A stretch of 64,000 nt of DNA from Parasedimentitalea denitrificans (GCF_011813015.1 NZ_QHLQ01000004.1:124001-188000); one strand, 5' to 3'. Counted from the stretch's first letter, positions 27,515 to 36,942 are shown. Notes: generated by a model not told the origin, from the letters alone. Made by a program: numbers and translations.

Positions 27515-29385
27515 GCCTTTTGTTCCTGAAGCCGATCACCACGTCTAAGACGTGCTAACAACAAGGCCAGTGCAGCGGGCGTCATTCCATCAATTCGTGC
27601 TGCCTGGGCCAAATCAACTGGTCCCGTCAATTTGAGTTTCGCCTGAAGCTCATTAGATAGACCGGAGATGGTGGAGTAATCCAAATCTGATGGGATTTTT
27701 AGGGCTTCATCTCTTTTCATAGCCGCAATTTCACGGTTCTGGCGGTCGATATAGTTCGCATACAGTGCGTCCCGCTCTACTTGACGTCTGATATCATCAC
27801 CAAACTCACCTAATTCAGGAATAAGAGGCAACAGATCTTCAAAGGTCACTTCAGGAAATGCCAATATGTCCATTCCATTTCGACGATTTCCATCCTGACT
27901 AATCCGTATCCCAACTTCTCCAATCTGTTTTGGCGTATAGGAAGCTCCACTCAGTACATCCTGGGCTAGTCCCAGCCGTTCTGCTTTATTTGAATAAACA
28001 ATACGCCTAGCTTCGCTGCAACAACCAAGTGACATAGCCAGAGGTGTTAGTCGCTGATCGGCGTTGTCCGCCCTAAGAGAAAGCCGGAACTCTGCTCTTG
28101 AAGTAAACATCCTATATGGTTCGGTAACACCATTGGTAGTCAGATCATCTATCATTACACCAATGTAACTATTCGAGCGCCCGAATATCACAGGTTCCTC
28201 ATTCCGGCTGCGTAGGGCTGCATTCAGTCCCGCGACCAGTCCTTGCGCGGCTGCCTCTTCATACCCTGTCGTACCGTTGATTTGCCCTGCAAGGAATAAT
28301 CCAGGAACTGATCGAACGGATAGATCCAAGGAAAGGGACCTAGGATCAACGTAATCGTATTCGATCGCATATCCAGGTTGCAGGATTTCAGCATTTTCCA
28401 AGCCAACAATCGAATGAACGTAGTCTAACTGCACGTCTTCAGGTAAGCTTGTAGAGATCCCGTTAGGATAAACTGTATGGCCAGTAGCGCTCTCTGGTTC
28501 CAAGAATATTTGATGAGAAGTTTTTTCAGCAAAACGGACCACTTTATCTTCGATCGAGGGGCAGTAACGGGGCCCAACGCCATCAATCTTACCACCATAC
28601 ATTGCGGATCGTGCTAGATTGTCACTAATGATCTGATGTGTTTTCTCGTTTGTATGTGTAATCCCGCATGCGACTTGAGGCGCTGAAATCTGCGTTGACA
28701 GAAATGAAAAAAGGGTAGGGGTCTCGTCTCCGGGTTGGCTCTCCAACCCAGACCAATTGATGGTGCGTCCATCCAGTCTTGGTGGAGTACCCGTTTTAAG
28801 ACGGCCTAAGGGTAGATCAAAATTATCTAGTCGATTAGCCAGCGCTACAGAGGGTCGATCCCCCATACGGCCGCCTGGGCGCGCTTGGTCCCCAATGTGT
28901 ATGACTCCTCGAAGGAAAGTACCTGACGTCAAGATCACTGAGGCACTGGGAAGTTCCATTCCGTCGGCTAAAAGAACTCCTGTAACGGAGTCACCTTTCA
29001 TCAGAAAGTCGGTTACTTCCCCTTCAATTATATCGAGGTTATCTTGCGCCTCTGTCAATTTCAGCATCTCTGCACGATAGATCGTGCGATCTGCTTGCGC
29101 TCTTGGACCTTGAACTGCTGGTCCTTTACGTCGATTGAGAAGACGGAACTGTATTCCCGCCTTATCGGCTACGCGTCCCATAACCCCATCTAGCGCATCA
29201 ATTTCCCGTACTAGATGCCCTTTGCCCAATCCACCAATAGCTGGGTTGCAAGACATTACCCCAATGTCTTTTTTCTTTAGTGTAACTAGGGCAGTTCTGG
29301 CACCCATTCTCGCCGACGCATGTGCGGCTTCGGTGCCGGCGTGTCCTCCACCGACAACGATTACATCATAGTTTGAATGTTTCAC
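27511..29385 (-). CDS. mnmG: MnmG (GidA), tRNA uridine-5-carboxymethylaminomethyl modification enzyme
   Basis: A 624-residue FAD enzyme that works with MnmE to modify U34 of tRNAs. The FAD loop [11 protein letters not shown] is at the N-terminus, [21 protein letters not shown] follows, and the C-terminal helical domain ends normally. Two start codons compete. GTG at 29394 (MFHVKH) lies inside the ribosome binding site, whereas GTG at 29385 has AAGGAG eight bases upstream, so I chose the latter. The parS palindrome at 29378-29393 overlaps this start and its 5' leader. It follows mnmE by 12 bases and overlaps rsmG. Confidence 0.93.
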   Translation of the reverse strand: MKHSNYDVIVVGGGHAGTEAAHASARMGARTALVTLKKKDIGVMSCNPAIGGLGKGHLVREIDALDGVMGRVADKAGIQFRLLNRRKGPAVQGPRAQADRTIYRAEMLKLTEAQDNLDIIEGEVTDFLMKGDSVTGVLLADGMELPSASVILTSGTFLRGVIHIGDQARPGGRMGDRPSVALANRLDNFDLPLGRLKTGTPPRLDGRTINWSGLESQPGDETPTLFSFLSTQISAPQVACGITHTNEKTHQIISDNLARSAMYGGKIDGVGPRYCPSIEDKVVRFAEKTSHQIFLEPESATGHTVYPNGISTSLPEDVQLDYVHSIVGLENAEILQPGYAIEYDYVDPRSLSLDLSVRSVPGLFLAGQINGTTGYEEAAAQGLVAGLNAALRSRNEEPVIFGRSNSYIGVMIDDLTTNGVTEPYRMFTSRAEFRLSLRADNADQRLTPLAMSLGCCSEARRIVYSNKAERLGLAQDVLSGASYTPKQIGEVGIRISQDGNRRNGMDILAFPEVTFEDLLPLIPELGEFGDDIRRQVERDALYANYIDRQNREIAAMKRDEALKIPSDLDYSTISGLSNELQAKLKLTGPVDLAQAARIDGMTPAALALLLARLRRGDRLQEQKA

Positions 29386-29393
29386 GTGAAACA
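29378..29393. other. parS: parS centromere-like site (copy 2), over the mnmG start
   Basis: TGTTTCACGTGAAACA, a second perfect 16-bp palindrome. It covers the mnmG start region: the ribosome binding site on the left strand lies just outside it and a GTG start lies inside it. ParB binding could therefore compete with mnmG expression. It is about 3.2 kb from the candidate origin. Confidence 0.95.
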
Positions 29394-29397
29394 CTCC

Positions 29398-30684
29398 TTA
29401 TTTCCCAAGGCAAAAACTCAAGAAAATCTCATCCAGAAGATTTTCAACATCAACGCGTCCTACCAGCATCTCAAGTGAACGAATTGCTGAGCGCATATCT
29501 TCGGCAGCAATTTCGTAAAACTCTGGGCCTCGCTGAAGAATATCTGTAGCGGAAGTAAGACTCAACAGGGCTGTCTTCATAGTATCCTGATGTCGTTGCC
29601 TGGTAGCAATCCCGACATTCGCTGATCGAGCCTTTAGGACGCTTGACACGTGAGACACCAACTGGTCGACACCATGGCCGGTAAGTCCTGAAATAGAATT
29701 TTCGGATTTCTGTCGCTCATCGGCCTTCGGTAACAATCTGATATCTCCGACCTGCATTACAACATCCAGCGCTTCGTCTGCTTCCACCAGAAATACCCGG
29801 AGATCGGCATCTTCGGCACGCTTACGGGCTAGTGCAATTCCTATACCTTCAACATGATCCTCAGTTTCGCGTAAACCCGCAGTATCGAGTAGGGTAACTG
29901 GTAACCCGCCTAAGTCCATGCGAACTTCGATAACGTCACGCGTAGTACCCGCATATTCCGATGTGATAGCTGCCTCTCGGCCGGCCAGCACGTTAAGGAG
30001 GGTCGATTTACCCACATTTGGCGCTCCAACAATCGCTACTTCAAAACCGTGGCGGATTCTCTCTGCTATCACAACTCCCTGGCATTCACGTTCTAGATCA
30101 TTTTGAACACCAGCCAACAATGCTGTAACTTCAGGAGTTACGTCTACTGGCACATCCTCGTCAGCGAAATCTATCGTTACTTCAATCAGCGAAGCGGCGC
30201 GTATCAGGTCTCTCCGCCACCTCTCAGCTAGTTGACCTAATCCTCCGCTAAGAACAGCATGAGCTTGTTTTCGTTGCGCTTCGGTTTCCGCATCAATTAG
30301 GTCAGCCAGACCCTCAACTTGCGCAAGATCGAGCTGACCATTTTCTAGCGCACGCCGAGTAAATTCACCTGGATCTGCTAGCCTTAATCCGTCGATTTTG
30401 GAAAGAGCATCCAGCACTGCAGAGACAACCGCATTACTGCCATGTGTTTGAAATTCAACAACATTTTCACCAGTAAAGCTGTTTGGTGCTGCGAAGGTCA
30501 ACACCAATGCTTGATCCAGGGGGTCACCCTTATCGTCTCGTAGTGTCCGTAGAGTGGTTCCACGGAGTGGGATTTTTCGACCACATAGTTGGGCACTGGC
30601 GTCATGGGCGAGGGGCCCTGACACGCGGATTACCGCAACTCCAGCCTTGCCCTGAGCCGAGGCCAACGCAAAGATCGTATCCAT
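29398..30684 (-). CDS. mnmE: MnmE (TrmE), tRNA modification GTPase
   Basis: A 428-residue GTPase, partner of MnmG. The N-terminal folate-binding domain ([21 protein letters not shown], then [22 protein letters not shown]) is followed by a central helical part and a G domain with G1 GAPNVGKST near residue 222 and G3 DTAGL. The C-terminal FCLGK provides the conserved cysteine of the CxGK motif. The N-terminal ATG is standard. It follows rho by 28 bases on the left strand. Confidence 0.95.
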   Translation of the reverse strand: MDTIFALASAQGKAGVAVIRVSGPLAHDASAQLCGRKIPLRGTTLRTLRDDKGDPLDQALVLTFAAPNSFTGENVVEFQTHGSNAVVSAVLDALSKIDGLRLADPGEFTRRALENGQLDLAQVEGLADLIDAETEAQRKQAHAVLSGGLGQLAERWRRDLIRAASLIEVTIDFADEDVPVDVTPEVTALLAGVQNDLERECQGVVIAERIRHGFEVAIVGAPNVGKSTLLNVLAGREAAITSEYAGTTRDVIEVRMDLGGLPVTLLDTAGLRETEDHVEGIGIALARKRAEDADLRVFLVEADEALDVVMQVGDIRLLPKADERQKSENSISGLTGHGVDQLVSHVSSVLKARSANVGIATRQRHQDTMKTALLSLTSATDILQRGPEFYEIAAEDMRSAIRSLEMLVGRVDVENLLDEIFLSFCLGK

Positions 30685-30712
30685 GGGTTGGCCTTTCGTA
30701 CTGCCAGTTTGA

Positions 30713-31984
30713 TCAGGTGTTCATTGAGTCGAAGAAATCGCTGTTCGATTTCGTCTGCTTTAACTTGGACAGCAAGAATTCAATCGCATCTGTTGGCCCC
30801 ATGGGGTTCAGGATACGGCGAAGAACGAATGTCTTGGTTAGGTCGACCTTATCAACCAACAGCTCCTCTTTCCGCGTGCCCGACTTGAGAATATCGATAG
30901 CCGGGTACACACGTTTGTCAGCGATCTTACGATCAAGAACGATTTCCGAGTTACCTGTACCTTTGAATTCCTCAAAGATAACTTCGTCCATGCGAGAGCC
31001 TGTGTCGATCAAGGCAGTAGCAATGATCGTCAAAGATCCACCTTCTTCGATGTTACGGGCTGCACCAAAGAAACGTTTTGGGCGCTGCAATGCGTTCGCG
31101 TCAACACCACCTGTCAGAACCTTACCGGACGAAGGAACCACGGTGTTAAACGCTCTACCAAGTCTGGTGATGGAGTCGAGAAGAATAACAACATCTCGCT
31201 TATGTTCGACCAGGCGCTTGGCTTTTTCTATAACCATCTCGGCAACGGCAACGTGACGTGTGGCGGGTTCGTCAAACGTGGACGACACGACCTCTCCCTT
31301 GACCGATCGCTGCATGTCGGTGACTTCTTCTGGGCGTTCATCAATGAGAAGAACAATTAAGTAGCACTCAGGGTGATTTTTTTCAATTGAGTGAGCAATA
31401 TTCTTTAGAATTACGGTCTTACCGGTCCGTGGCGGTGCGACTATCAACGATCGCTGGCCCTTACCGATAGGTGCGACCAGGTCAATCACACGGGAAGAGC
31501 GATCCTTGATAGTTGGATCTTCGACTTCCATCGTCATACGCTCATCAGGATACAACGGAGTAAGGTTGTCAAAGGCGATTTTATGACGAGCTTTCTCAGG
31601 ATCTTCGAAGTTAATCTGAGTAACCGTTGTCAGAGCAAAATAACGCTCGGTGTCCTGTGGAGCCTTCATGACACCATCAATGGAGTCTCCGGTACGCAGA
31701 GAGTGCTTGCGGATCATTTCAGGTGAAACGTAGATATCATCCGGACCCGGCAGGTAGTTCGCTTCAGGTGAGCGCAGGAAGCCAAAGCCATCTTGCAGCA
31801 GTTCCAGAACACCATCACCGGAAATTTCCCAGCCTTCATCTGCGCGTTCACGCAGAATTTGGAACATCATTTCGCCCTTACGCATGGTGGAGGCGTTTTC
31901 GATGTCCAGCTCTTCGGCCATCGCCAACAGAGATTTAGGGCTTTTTGCCTTTAGGGTGGCAAGACTCAGAGTTTCGACGGTCAT
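30713..31984 (-). CDS. rho: Transcription termination factor Rho
   Basis: A 423-residue Rho, an RNA-dependent ATPase hexamer. An N-terminal helical domain with [16 protein letters not shown] comes first. The RNA-binding OSB fold holds DGFGFLRS and an aromatic [11 protein letters not shown] (about residues 65-90). The motor has Walker A PPRTGKT near residue 182, [11 protein letters not shown] and the Q/R-loop GGVDANALQ. Length is typical. It is adjacent to mnmE; the pair lies left of the origin candidate. Confidence 0.96.
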   Translation of the reverse strand: MTVETLSLATLKAKSPKSLLAMAEELDIENASTMRKGEMMFQILRERADEGWEISGDGVLELLQDGFGFLRSPEANYLPGPDDIYVSPEMIRKHSLRTGDSIDGVMKAPQDTERYFALTTVTQINFEDPEKARHKIAFDNLTPLYPDERMTMEVEDPTIKDRSSRVIDLVAPIGKGQRSLIVAPPRTGKTVILKNIAHSIEKNHPECYLIVLLIDERPEEVTDMQRSVKGEVVSSTFDEPATRHVAVAEMVIEKAKRLVEHKRDVVILLDSITRLGRAFNTVVPSSGKVLTGGVDANALQRPKRFFGAARNIEEGGSLTIIATALIDTGSRMDEVIFEEFKGTGNSEIVLDRKIADKRVYPAIDILKSGTRKEELLVDKVDLTKTFVLRRILNPMGPTDAIEFLLSKLKQTKSNSDFFDSMNT

Positions 31985-32110
31985 ATGATACAGCCCTTAT
32001 GCAGCCAAATCTGGATGCGGTGTCACTGAAGAATGGAAAATGCGTTGACCCGGACGGGCTCGCTTAGGTCGAGTACATATGCGGTCGTTCGGGGGGAGTC
32101 AAATATTGCG

Positions 32111-32569
32111 TCAGAATTTAAAAACGACCGATATGACGATGATGACCATCAAAAGAGTAGGGACCTCATTTAGAAGCCTGTATTGGCGCCCTGTGAGCGT
32201 ATTCTGTCCGTTAGCAAAGTCGCGGTAGCGTTTCATTAGAACATAGTGAAACCCTGTCATTGCAATAACGGATGCGCCTTTAGTCCAAGGCCAAATGTAA
32301 GTCCAGTCCACCAGACCCGGTGTAAACACCATAAGCAGCCCTGCAAGCCAAGTTACAATCATCGCTGGTCTCATGATTAGGCGCAGTAGCTTGTCCTCCA
32401 TCATGAGGAAGATAGGAAGGGATTGCTGAACCTTCTCTGCCTGCTCCACGTGATACACAAACAAACGCGGGAGATAGAAGAGACCTGCCATCCAACTGAG
32501 TACAGCCATTATGTGGAGGGACTTGGCGTATGGGTAGAGCGTGAACATAAAATCACTCAGGTCCGTCAT
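32111..32569 (-). CDS. hemJ: HemJ-type protoporphyrinogen IX oxidase
   Basis: A 152-residue membrane protein with four predicted helices. SLHIMAVLSWMAGLFYLPRLFVYH near the N-terminus contains the conserved histidine and motif of HemJ, and the MRPAMIVTWLAGL and GFHYVLMKRY segments are also family marks. It oxidises protoporphyrinogen IX in the heme pathway in bacteria lacking HemG or HemY. It is the gene bordering the left side of the candidate origin; hemE, often next to it in alphaproteobacteria, is not here. Confidence 0.9.
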   Translation of the reverse strand: MTDLSDFMFTLYPYAKSLHIMAVLSWMAGLFYLPRLFVYHVEQAEKVQQSLPIFLMMEDKLLRLIMRPAMIVTWLAGLLMVFTPGLVDWTYIWPWTKGASVIAMTGFHYVLMKRYRDFANGQNTLTGRQYRLLNEVPTLLMVIIVISVVFKF

Positions 32570-32652
32570 GGTTTTCCTCAGGCTGGTCGGGTCTCCCTAT
32601 AAATAGAATATTTATAAGAAAGGATGATGTTTTAGTAGTGCCCCATGAATCC

Positions 32653-32661
32653 GGTGGATAA
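32653..32661 (-). promoter_or_regulatory. DnaA-box-like site
   Basis: TTATCCACC on the left strand, one mismatch from TTATCCACA. It forms the left arm of an inverted repeat (GGATAAG ... CTTATCC) with the site at 32679, around the odd-centred palindrome GTGAGTCACTCAC at 32662-32674. Confidence 0.6.
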
Positions 32662-32678
32662 GTGAGTCACTCACCGGC

Positions 32679-32687
32679 TTATCCCCA
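32679..32687 (+). promoter_or_regulatory. DnaA-box-like site
   Basis: TTATCCCCA, one mismatch from TTATCCACA. The same 9-mer recurs at 32786-32794 on the other strand. Confidence 0.6.
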
Positions 32688-32785
32688 GCATGCATAAGTT
32701 TCCAGTTGTTCGAGCTAGTTTTGGGATGAAATTTGGACCGGCTATATAAAAAAGGTTGTTAGGACTTTATTAACCAAGATTACCG

Positions 32786-32794
32786 TGGGGATAA
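32786..32794 (-). promoter_or_regulatory. DnaA-box-like site
   Basis: TTATCCCCA on the left strand, in the context CGTTATCCCCAC. It is just right of an AT-rich tract (TATATAAAAAAGG and TTTATTAACC), a possible melting region. Confidence 0.55.
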
Positions 32795-32966
32795 CGTGGT
32801 GGGTATTTAGGGATGGTCAGGATATCCCAAGTTTAGAAGTTATCCTTATCCTCGGAGGGCGAATCTGTCGGCTTTTTTCCGAGATAACGGAAAGACCCCC
32901 AGAGCTTGCCTTGGGGGCAAATTCCATACAAACCATCCCAAAAAGATCAGAAACTTTTCCAAGGGG

Positions 32967-32975
32967 TTTTCCACA
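32967..32975 (+). promoter_or_regulatory. DnaA-box-like site at the maf start
   Basis: TTTTCCACA, one mismatch from TTATCCACA. Its final A is the first base of the maf ATG. Confidence 0.45.
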
Positions 32976-33574
32976 TGTCTACCCACATCATTCTTGCCTC
33001 AGGATCTGCAATTCGGGCGCAGTTATTGCGCCAGGCGGGTATAGAATTTGGAGTCGAGCGCCCCGACGTGGATGAAGAGGCCATTAAAACAGAGCTGTTG
33101 AATAGGAACGCAGCACCGCGAGATATTGCAGATGCCTTAGCAGAACAAAAAGCTTTAAAAATAAGCGGTAAGGCTACAGGGATGATGGTTTTGGGATGCG
33201 ACCAGGTGTTGGATTTCGAAGGCAAACTGCTGTCAAAGCCTGAGAACCCCGATCAGGCACTAGAGCAATTGACGGCAATGCGCGGTAAATGGCACACGCT
33301 ATTGTCTGCGGCGGTGATTTGTCGTGATGGCAAACCAATTTGGCGACATGTTGGGCAGGTGCGATTGCAAATGCGGGATAGTTCGGATGCTTATCTAAGT
33401 GATTACGTTACACGAAACTGGGACAGTATCTGTCACGCGGTTGGCGCTTATAAACTGGAAGAAGAGGGCGTTCGGCTGTTCTCGGCCATTGACGGCGACT
33501 ACTTTAACGTTTTGGGATTACCCTTGATGGAACTTATTAACTTTTTGGCACTGCAGGGGATGATCGAACAATGA
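32975..33574 (+). CDS. maf: Maf-like nucleotide pyrophosphatase
   Basis: A 199-residue Maf/HAM1-fold protein. It opens with ILASGSAIRAQLLRQAG, contains LGCDQVLDFEGKLLSKP with the catalytic Asp, and QLTAMRGKWHTLLSA. Maf proteins cleave dTTP/UTP or modified nucleotides; the exact substrate is not readable here. I take the ATG at 32975, with AAGGGG about nine bases before it, rather than the frame start 23 codons upstream, which lies in the origin candidate. It overlaps aroE by four bases. Confidence 0.9.
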   Translation: MSTHIILASGSAIRAQLLRQAGIEFGVERPDVDEEAIKTELLNRNAAPRDIADALAEQKALKISGKATGMMVLGCDQVLDFEGKLLSKPENPDQALEQLTAMRGKWHTLLSAAVICRDGKPIWRHVGQVRLQMRDSSDAYLSDYVTRNWDSICHAVGAYKLEEEGVRLFSAIDGDYFNVLGLPLMELINFLALQGMIEQ

Positions 33575-34404
33575 GTGACGCAAAAATACCGTTGGCGGCA
33601 GTGATTGGTTGTCCGGTGGCCCATTCAAAGTCACCTCAACTCCAGCGCCATTGGTTGAACACCTACGGGGTTTCTGGCCACTATATTCCGATGCATGTCG
33701 AACCTGGTGACTTGGAGGACGTGATACGCTCCATGCCTAAGATGGGTTTTGTTGGCGCGAATGTGACCATTCCTCATAAAGAGAAAGTAATGTCGATTGC
33801 CGATCAGGTTACCGATCGTGCGACTCTGATTGGAGCGGCAAATACACTGATTTTTCGCAAGGATGGCACAATCCTTGCGGATAATACGGACGGATATGGT
33901 TTTATCACTAACCTTCATCAGATGGCACCAGAGTGGGATCCAAAATCGGGACCAGCTGTGGTTCTTGGGGCAGGGGGGGCCTGTCGCGCTGTAGTGGCTT
34001 CGTTGCTGGAGGCTGGAGTAACCGAATTAGTTCTTTCGAACCGCACGCGGGGTCGGGCAGATCAGTTACGACAGGAATTTGGTGCGCGTCTTCGGGTTGT
34101 TGAGTGGGTGCAAGCCGGCAATGTAATCGAAGAGGCGGCGTTGTTGGTCAATACTACGTCACTGGGGATGGTTGGCAAACCACGGTTGCGCGTCCCGTTG
34201 GATGGTTTGCAGTCTAGCGCAGTAGTGACTGACTTGGTCTACACGCCGCTGAGGACGGATTTACTGAAATATGCCGAAGAAATCGGGTGTACCACCGTTG
34301 ATGGACTTGGGATGTTATTGCATCAGGCAGTGCCTGGCTTTGAACGTTGGTTCGGCCAACGTCCCGAAGTGGATAAGGCAGCGCGTGCCGCGGCTTTGAG
34401 ATGA
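33571..34404 (+). CDS. aroE: Shikimate dehydrogenase
   Basis: A 277-residue enzyme that reduces 3-dehydroshikimate with NADPH. The substrate-binding AHSKSPQL near residue 18 and NVTIPHKE near residue 65 (with the catalytic Lys) are clear, followed by the cofactor loop GAGGACRAV and the NRT motif in LSNRTRGRA typical of NADP binding. It overlaps maf (ATGA) and coaE (four bases), forming the rightward maf-aroE-coaE-dnaQ operon next to the origin candidate. Confidence 0.94.
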   Translation: MSDAKIPLAAVIGCPVAHSKSPQLQRHWLNTYGVSGHYIPMHVEPGDLEDVIRSMPKMGFVGANVTIPHKEKVMSIADQVTDRATLIGAANTLIFRKDGTILADNTDGYGFITNLHQMAPEWDPKSGPAVVLGAGGACRAVVASLLEAGVTELVLSNRTRGRADQLRQEFGARLRVVEWVQAGNVIEEAALLVNTTSLGMVGKPRLRVPLDGLQSSAVVTDLVYTPLRTDLLKYAEEIGCTTVDGLGMLLHQAVPGFERWFGQRPEVDKAARAAALR

Positions 34405-34994
34405 CGTTTAATCTAGGGCTTACCGGATCTATTGGGATGGGCAAAAGCACCACAGCGAACCTGTTTGCTGCTGCTGGTTGTGCCGTCTGGGATGCTGATG
34501 CGGCGGTGCATCGGTTGTATGACCGTGGTGGCGCGGCTGTTTCGGCGATTCAGACCCAGTTCCCTGACGCGATCATAGATGGTCGGGTCGATCGACAGGT
34601 GCTGAAGGGCATTATTTCAAAGAACCCAAAGGCTTTGACGGTTATTGAATCCATTGTGCATCCCTTGGTGGCGCAGGACAGAGAAGGTTTTCGTCGCACT
34701 GCTGAGGCCGATATCCTTGTTTTTGATATCCCGCTGTTGTTCGAAACCGGTGGGGACAGTGAAATGGATGCTGTAGCCTGCGTGACGATTGATGCGGAAA
34801 CCCAGCAAAAGCGAGTACTTGAGCGTGGAACCATGACGCTTGATCAATTTTTGCATATCCGACAAAAGCAGATGCCGATTAAAGAGAAAACTGAGCGATC
34901 AGATTATGTGATTGTCACCGATACGCTGGATCATGCGCGCCAGCAGGTGGGGGTTATTCTAGCTGATATCCGGGAGAAAATAGCAAATGCGTGA
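34401..34994 (+). CDS. coaE: Dephospho-CoA kinase
   Basis: A 197-residue kinase performing the last step of coenzyme A synthesis. The P-loop GSIGMGKST is at residues 8-16, the acceptor region DADAAVHRLY follows, and the lid segment and the LFETGG motif are present. Normal length. Its start overlaps the aroE stop, and its 3' end overlaps dnaQ by eight bases. Confidence 0.94.
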   Translation: MTFNLGLTGSIGMGKSTTANLFAAAGCAVWDADAAVHRLYDRGGAAVSAIQTQFPDAIIDGRVDRQVLKGIISKNPKALTVIESIVHPLVAQDREGFRRTAEADILVFDIPLLFETGGDSEMDAVACVTIDAETQQKRVLERGTMTLDQFLHIRQKQMPIKEKTERSDYVIVTDTLDHARQQVGVILADIREKIANA

Positions 34995-35709
34995 GATTGT
35001 TCTGGATACTGAGACTACCGGGTTTGACCCATTTTCGGGTGACCGGATTGTTGAAATTGGTGCTGTGGAACTGTTGAACCACATGCCGACGGGCGAAACA
35101 TACCATGTTTATATCAATCCAGAACGCTCGATGCCGACTGAGGCATTCGGGGTGCATGGAATTGGTCCTGACTTGTTAGAGCCACCTCAGACGCCGGAGC
35201 CGGGTGCTGTTACACTGAAAGACAAGCCAGTATTTGCCAAAGTCGGGCAGGGGTTTCTGGACTTTGTCCGAGACTCCAAGATGATAATCCACAACGCCAG
35301 CTTTGACATGAAGTTCCTGAATGCGGAACTCCGCTGGATGGGGTTGCGGGAACTTCCAATGGAACAGGCGCTGGATACACTGGCCATTGCGCGCAAAAGG
35401 TTCCCTGGCTCGCCGGCAACGCTGGATGCACTATGCCGCCGGTTCCATATCAATAACTCAAACCGAGTTTTACACGGCGCGCTGCTTGATTCTGAAATTT
35501 TGGCAGAGGTGTATCTGGAGCTGATAGGTGGACGACAGCCAGATTTTGGTTTGGCAACAAATGCGTCCAGTTCTTCCAATGCGGTCACGGATGACTGGCG
35601 CCCCACTGTGCGGCCCACGCCGTTGAAAAAACTTCTGACAGACGAAGAGCAAGCAGCCCACGATGAGTTTGTCGAAAAGATGGGTGATGCTGCGCTTTGG
35701 AAAATCTGA
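34987..35709 (+). CDS. dnaQ: DNA polymerase III epsilon subunit (proofreading exonuclease)
   Basis: A 240-residue DEDDh 3'-5' exonuclease. Exo I VLDTETTGF, Exo II HNASFDMKFLN and Exo III LHGALLDSEILAEVY with its catalytic His are all intact. The tail from about residue 200 is low-complexity and then PTPLKKLLTDEEQAAH, probably the alpha-subunit binding part. It is the last gene of the maf-aroE-coaE-dnaQ group and is convergent with secB, separated by a strong hairpin. Confidence 0.94.
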   Translation: MREIVLDTETTGFDPFSGDRIVEIGAVELLNHMPTGETYHVYINPERSMPTEAFGVHGIGPDLLEPPQTPEPGAVTLKDKPVFAKVGQGFLDFVRDSKMIIHNASFDMKFLNAELRWMGLRELPMEQALDTLAIARKRFPGSPATLDALCRRFHINNSNRVLHGALLDSEILAEVYLELIGGRQPDFGLATNASSSSNAVTDDWRPTVRPTPLKKLLTDEEQAAHDEFVEKMGDAALWKI

Positions 35710-35720
35710 GAGCAAAAGGG

Positions 35721-35748
35721 TAACGCCGCTGACGGGTCAGCGGCGTTA
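35721..35748. terminator. Hairpin between convergent dnaQ and secB
   Basis: TAACGCCGCTGAC at 35721-35733 pairs with GTCAGCGGCGTTA at 35736-35748. The stem is 11-13 bp with a very short loop. No long T-run follows, but its place between convergent stops suggests a bidirectional terminator. Confidence 0.65.
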
Positions 35749-35775
35749 ATGCACTATTCCTGAATATTCAGAAAC

Positions 35776-36267
35776 TTATTGTGTTGGCTGCTGAGCAGTA
35801 GTTTCTGCCTGACGGCGCGCCAGTTCGTTACGGTAGATCGCGACGAAATCAATATTGTCCAAGTTCAGTGGTGGGAAGCCACCATCACGAGTCACGTCAG
35901 ATACGATGCGACGCAAGAATGGGAACAACATGCGTGGGCATTCGATCAGCAGGAACGGGTGCAGTTGGTCCTCTGGCACACCCTCGATGTTGAAAATGCC
36001 AACATATTCAAGTTCAAAAACAAACAGAACATCGCCTGTTTCTTTGACTTTGGATTCGATGATCAGCTTGGTGATCACTTCATACTGATTTTCAGTTGTA
36101 CGCTTTTTTGCATCCAAGTTCACCTGAACGCTGACGTCGGGCTGGGCTTCTGTGCCGGTGCCTTTTTGCGCCATCACATTTTCGAATGACATGTCGCGAA
36201 TAAACTGTCCCAGAACTTTCATCTGGACTTGTGGCTGTGTGCCCTCGGTGGCGCCGTTTTCGGCCAT
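35776..36267 (-). CDS. secB: SecB, export chaperone
   Basis: A 163-residue SecB. The VLGQFIRDMSFENV segment, FELEYVGIFNI, and LIECPRMLFPFLRRIVSDVTRDGGFPPLNLDNIDFVAIY near the C-terminus are the family's most conserved parts. It forms a tetramer that holds unfolded precursors and delivers them to SecA. The start has CAGGAG upstream. It runs leftward; fxsA lies just upstream and also runs leftward. Confidence 0.95.
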   Translation of the reverse strand: MAENGATEGTQPQVQMKVLGQFIRDMSFENVMAQKGTGTEAQPDVSVQVNLDAKKRTTENQYEVITKLIIESKVKETGDVLFVFELEYVGIFNIEGVPEDQLHPFLLIECPRMLFPFLRRIVSDVTRDGGFPPLNLDNIDFVAIYRNELARRQAETTAQQPTQ

Positions 36268-36335
36268 AGAACTACTCCTGAAATAACAATCTGGCTGTGC
36301 ATATCAGCTTGGGAACTGCACCTCAACGGGTCAGG

Positions 36336-36833
36336 TTAATCTTGGTCGGGACCATTTACCCAACCCGAAGGACCTTGGTTGGGTTTTCTTGGGGTCACGT
36401 CTTCGTAATCGCCGTCAATAATGTCATCCTGGCGGCCGTAGTTCGTCCGTGATCTCGTCGTTCCAGTACCCATCTGGAATTGTGCCATCGTTATGCGAGC
36501 GCTTAGGAAACGAAAGACTGCCATGCGTACAGGTGGCATCAACAAAGAAAACCCAACCGCATCAGTGAAGAAACCGGGTGTCAGCAACAAAGCGCCGGCC
36601 ACTAGGATCATGGCTCCGTGCGCCAAAGGCTCGGTTGGATCGTCAAGTTGCTGAAACGAGCTTTGTAATTTCCCCAAAGCCATACGGCCTTGTGACTTAA
36701 CCAACCAGGTTCCTAATACAGCCGTCAAAACAACGATGGCCAAGGTTGGCCAAAGGCCGATTATTCCACCGACCTGAATAAACAACGCAATTTCGACGAT
36801 TGGCACCAAAAGAAAGGCCAGAAGCAGGTACAT
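36336..36833 (-). CDS. fxsA: FxsA family membrane protein
   Basis: A 165-residue inner-membrane protein with helices near residues 2-25, 28-45 and 70-95. The N-terminal LLAFLLVPIVEIALFIQVGG and the later GALLLTPGFFTDAVGFSLLMPPVR are the FxsA (YtxA) hallmarks. E. coli FxsA is named for suppressing phage T7 exclusion by F; the physiological role is unclear. The true start is the ATG at 36833, with AAGGAA placed seven bases upstream, rather than the GTG six codons earlier. It is followed by secB, and is divergent from the Tim44-like gene. Confidence 0.85.
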   Translation of the reverse strand: MYLLLAFLLVPIVEIALFIQVGGIIGLWPTLAIVVLTAVLGTWLVKSQGRMALGKLQSSFQQLDDPTEPLAHGAMILVAGALLLTPGFFTDAVGFSLLMPPVRMAVFRFLSARITMAQFQMGTGTTRSRTNYGRQDDIIDGDYEDVTPRKPNQGPSGWVNGPDQD

Positions 36834-36942
36834 GAACGGTTTCCTTGTCACATTCTCGGGACGGTGGACTTGACCCCGCCTGTCACATACATAAGTGCTG
36901 AGTGCTTTGGTTACAAAGCCTAGTCTTTAAAATGAGGTCCAA

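Larger units (their letters stand above)
32570..32974. other. oriC: Candidate chromosomal replication origin (oriC)
   Basis: A 405-base gene-free interval between hemJ (leftward) and maf (rightward), from which genes on both sides run outward. It holds DnaA-box-like 9-mers close to TTATCCACA at 32653-32661, 32679-32687, 32786-32794 and 32967-32975, and weaker ones at 32840-32848 and 32846-32854. AT-rich segments at 32599-32620 and 32743-32775 could be the unwinding element. Three GANTC motifs (32647, 32664, 32861) suit CcrM methylation. A hairpin with CCCCCA/TGGGGG arms lies at 32896-32917. parAB and two parS sites are nearby. Replication activity has not been shown; this is inference from composition and context. 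Confidence 0.72.

Noticed and set aside
31715-31730. parS-like CATTTCAGGTGAAACG inside rho
   Set aside because: Four mismatches from TGTTTCACGTGAAACA, two of them in the outer bases on one side; the coding sequence of rho explains it.
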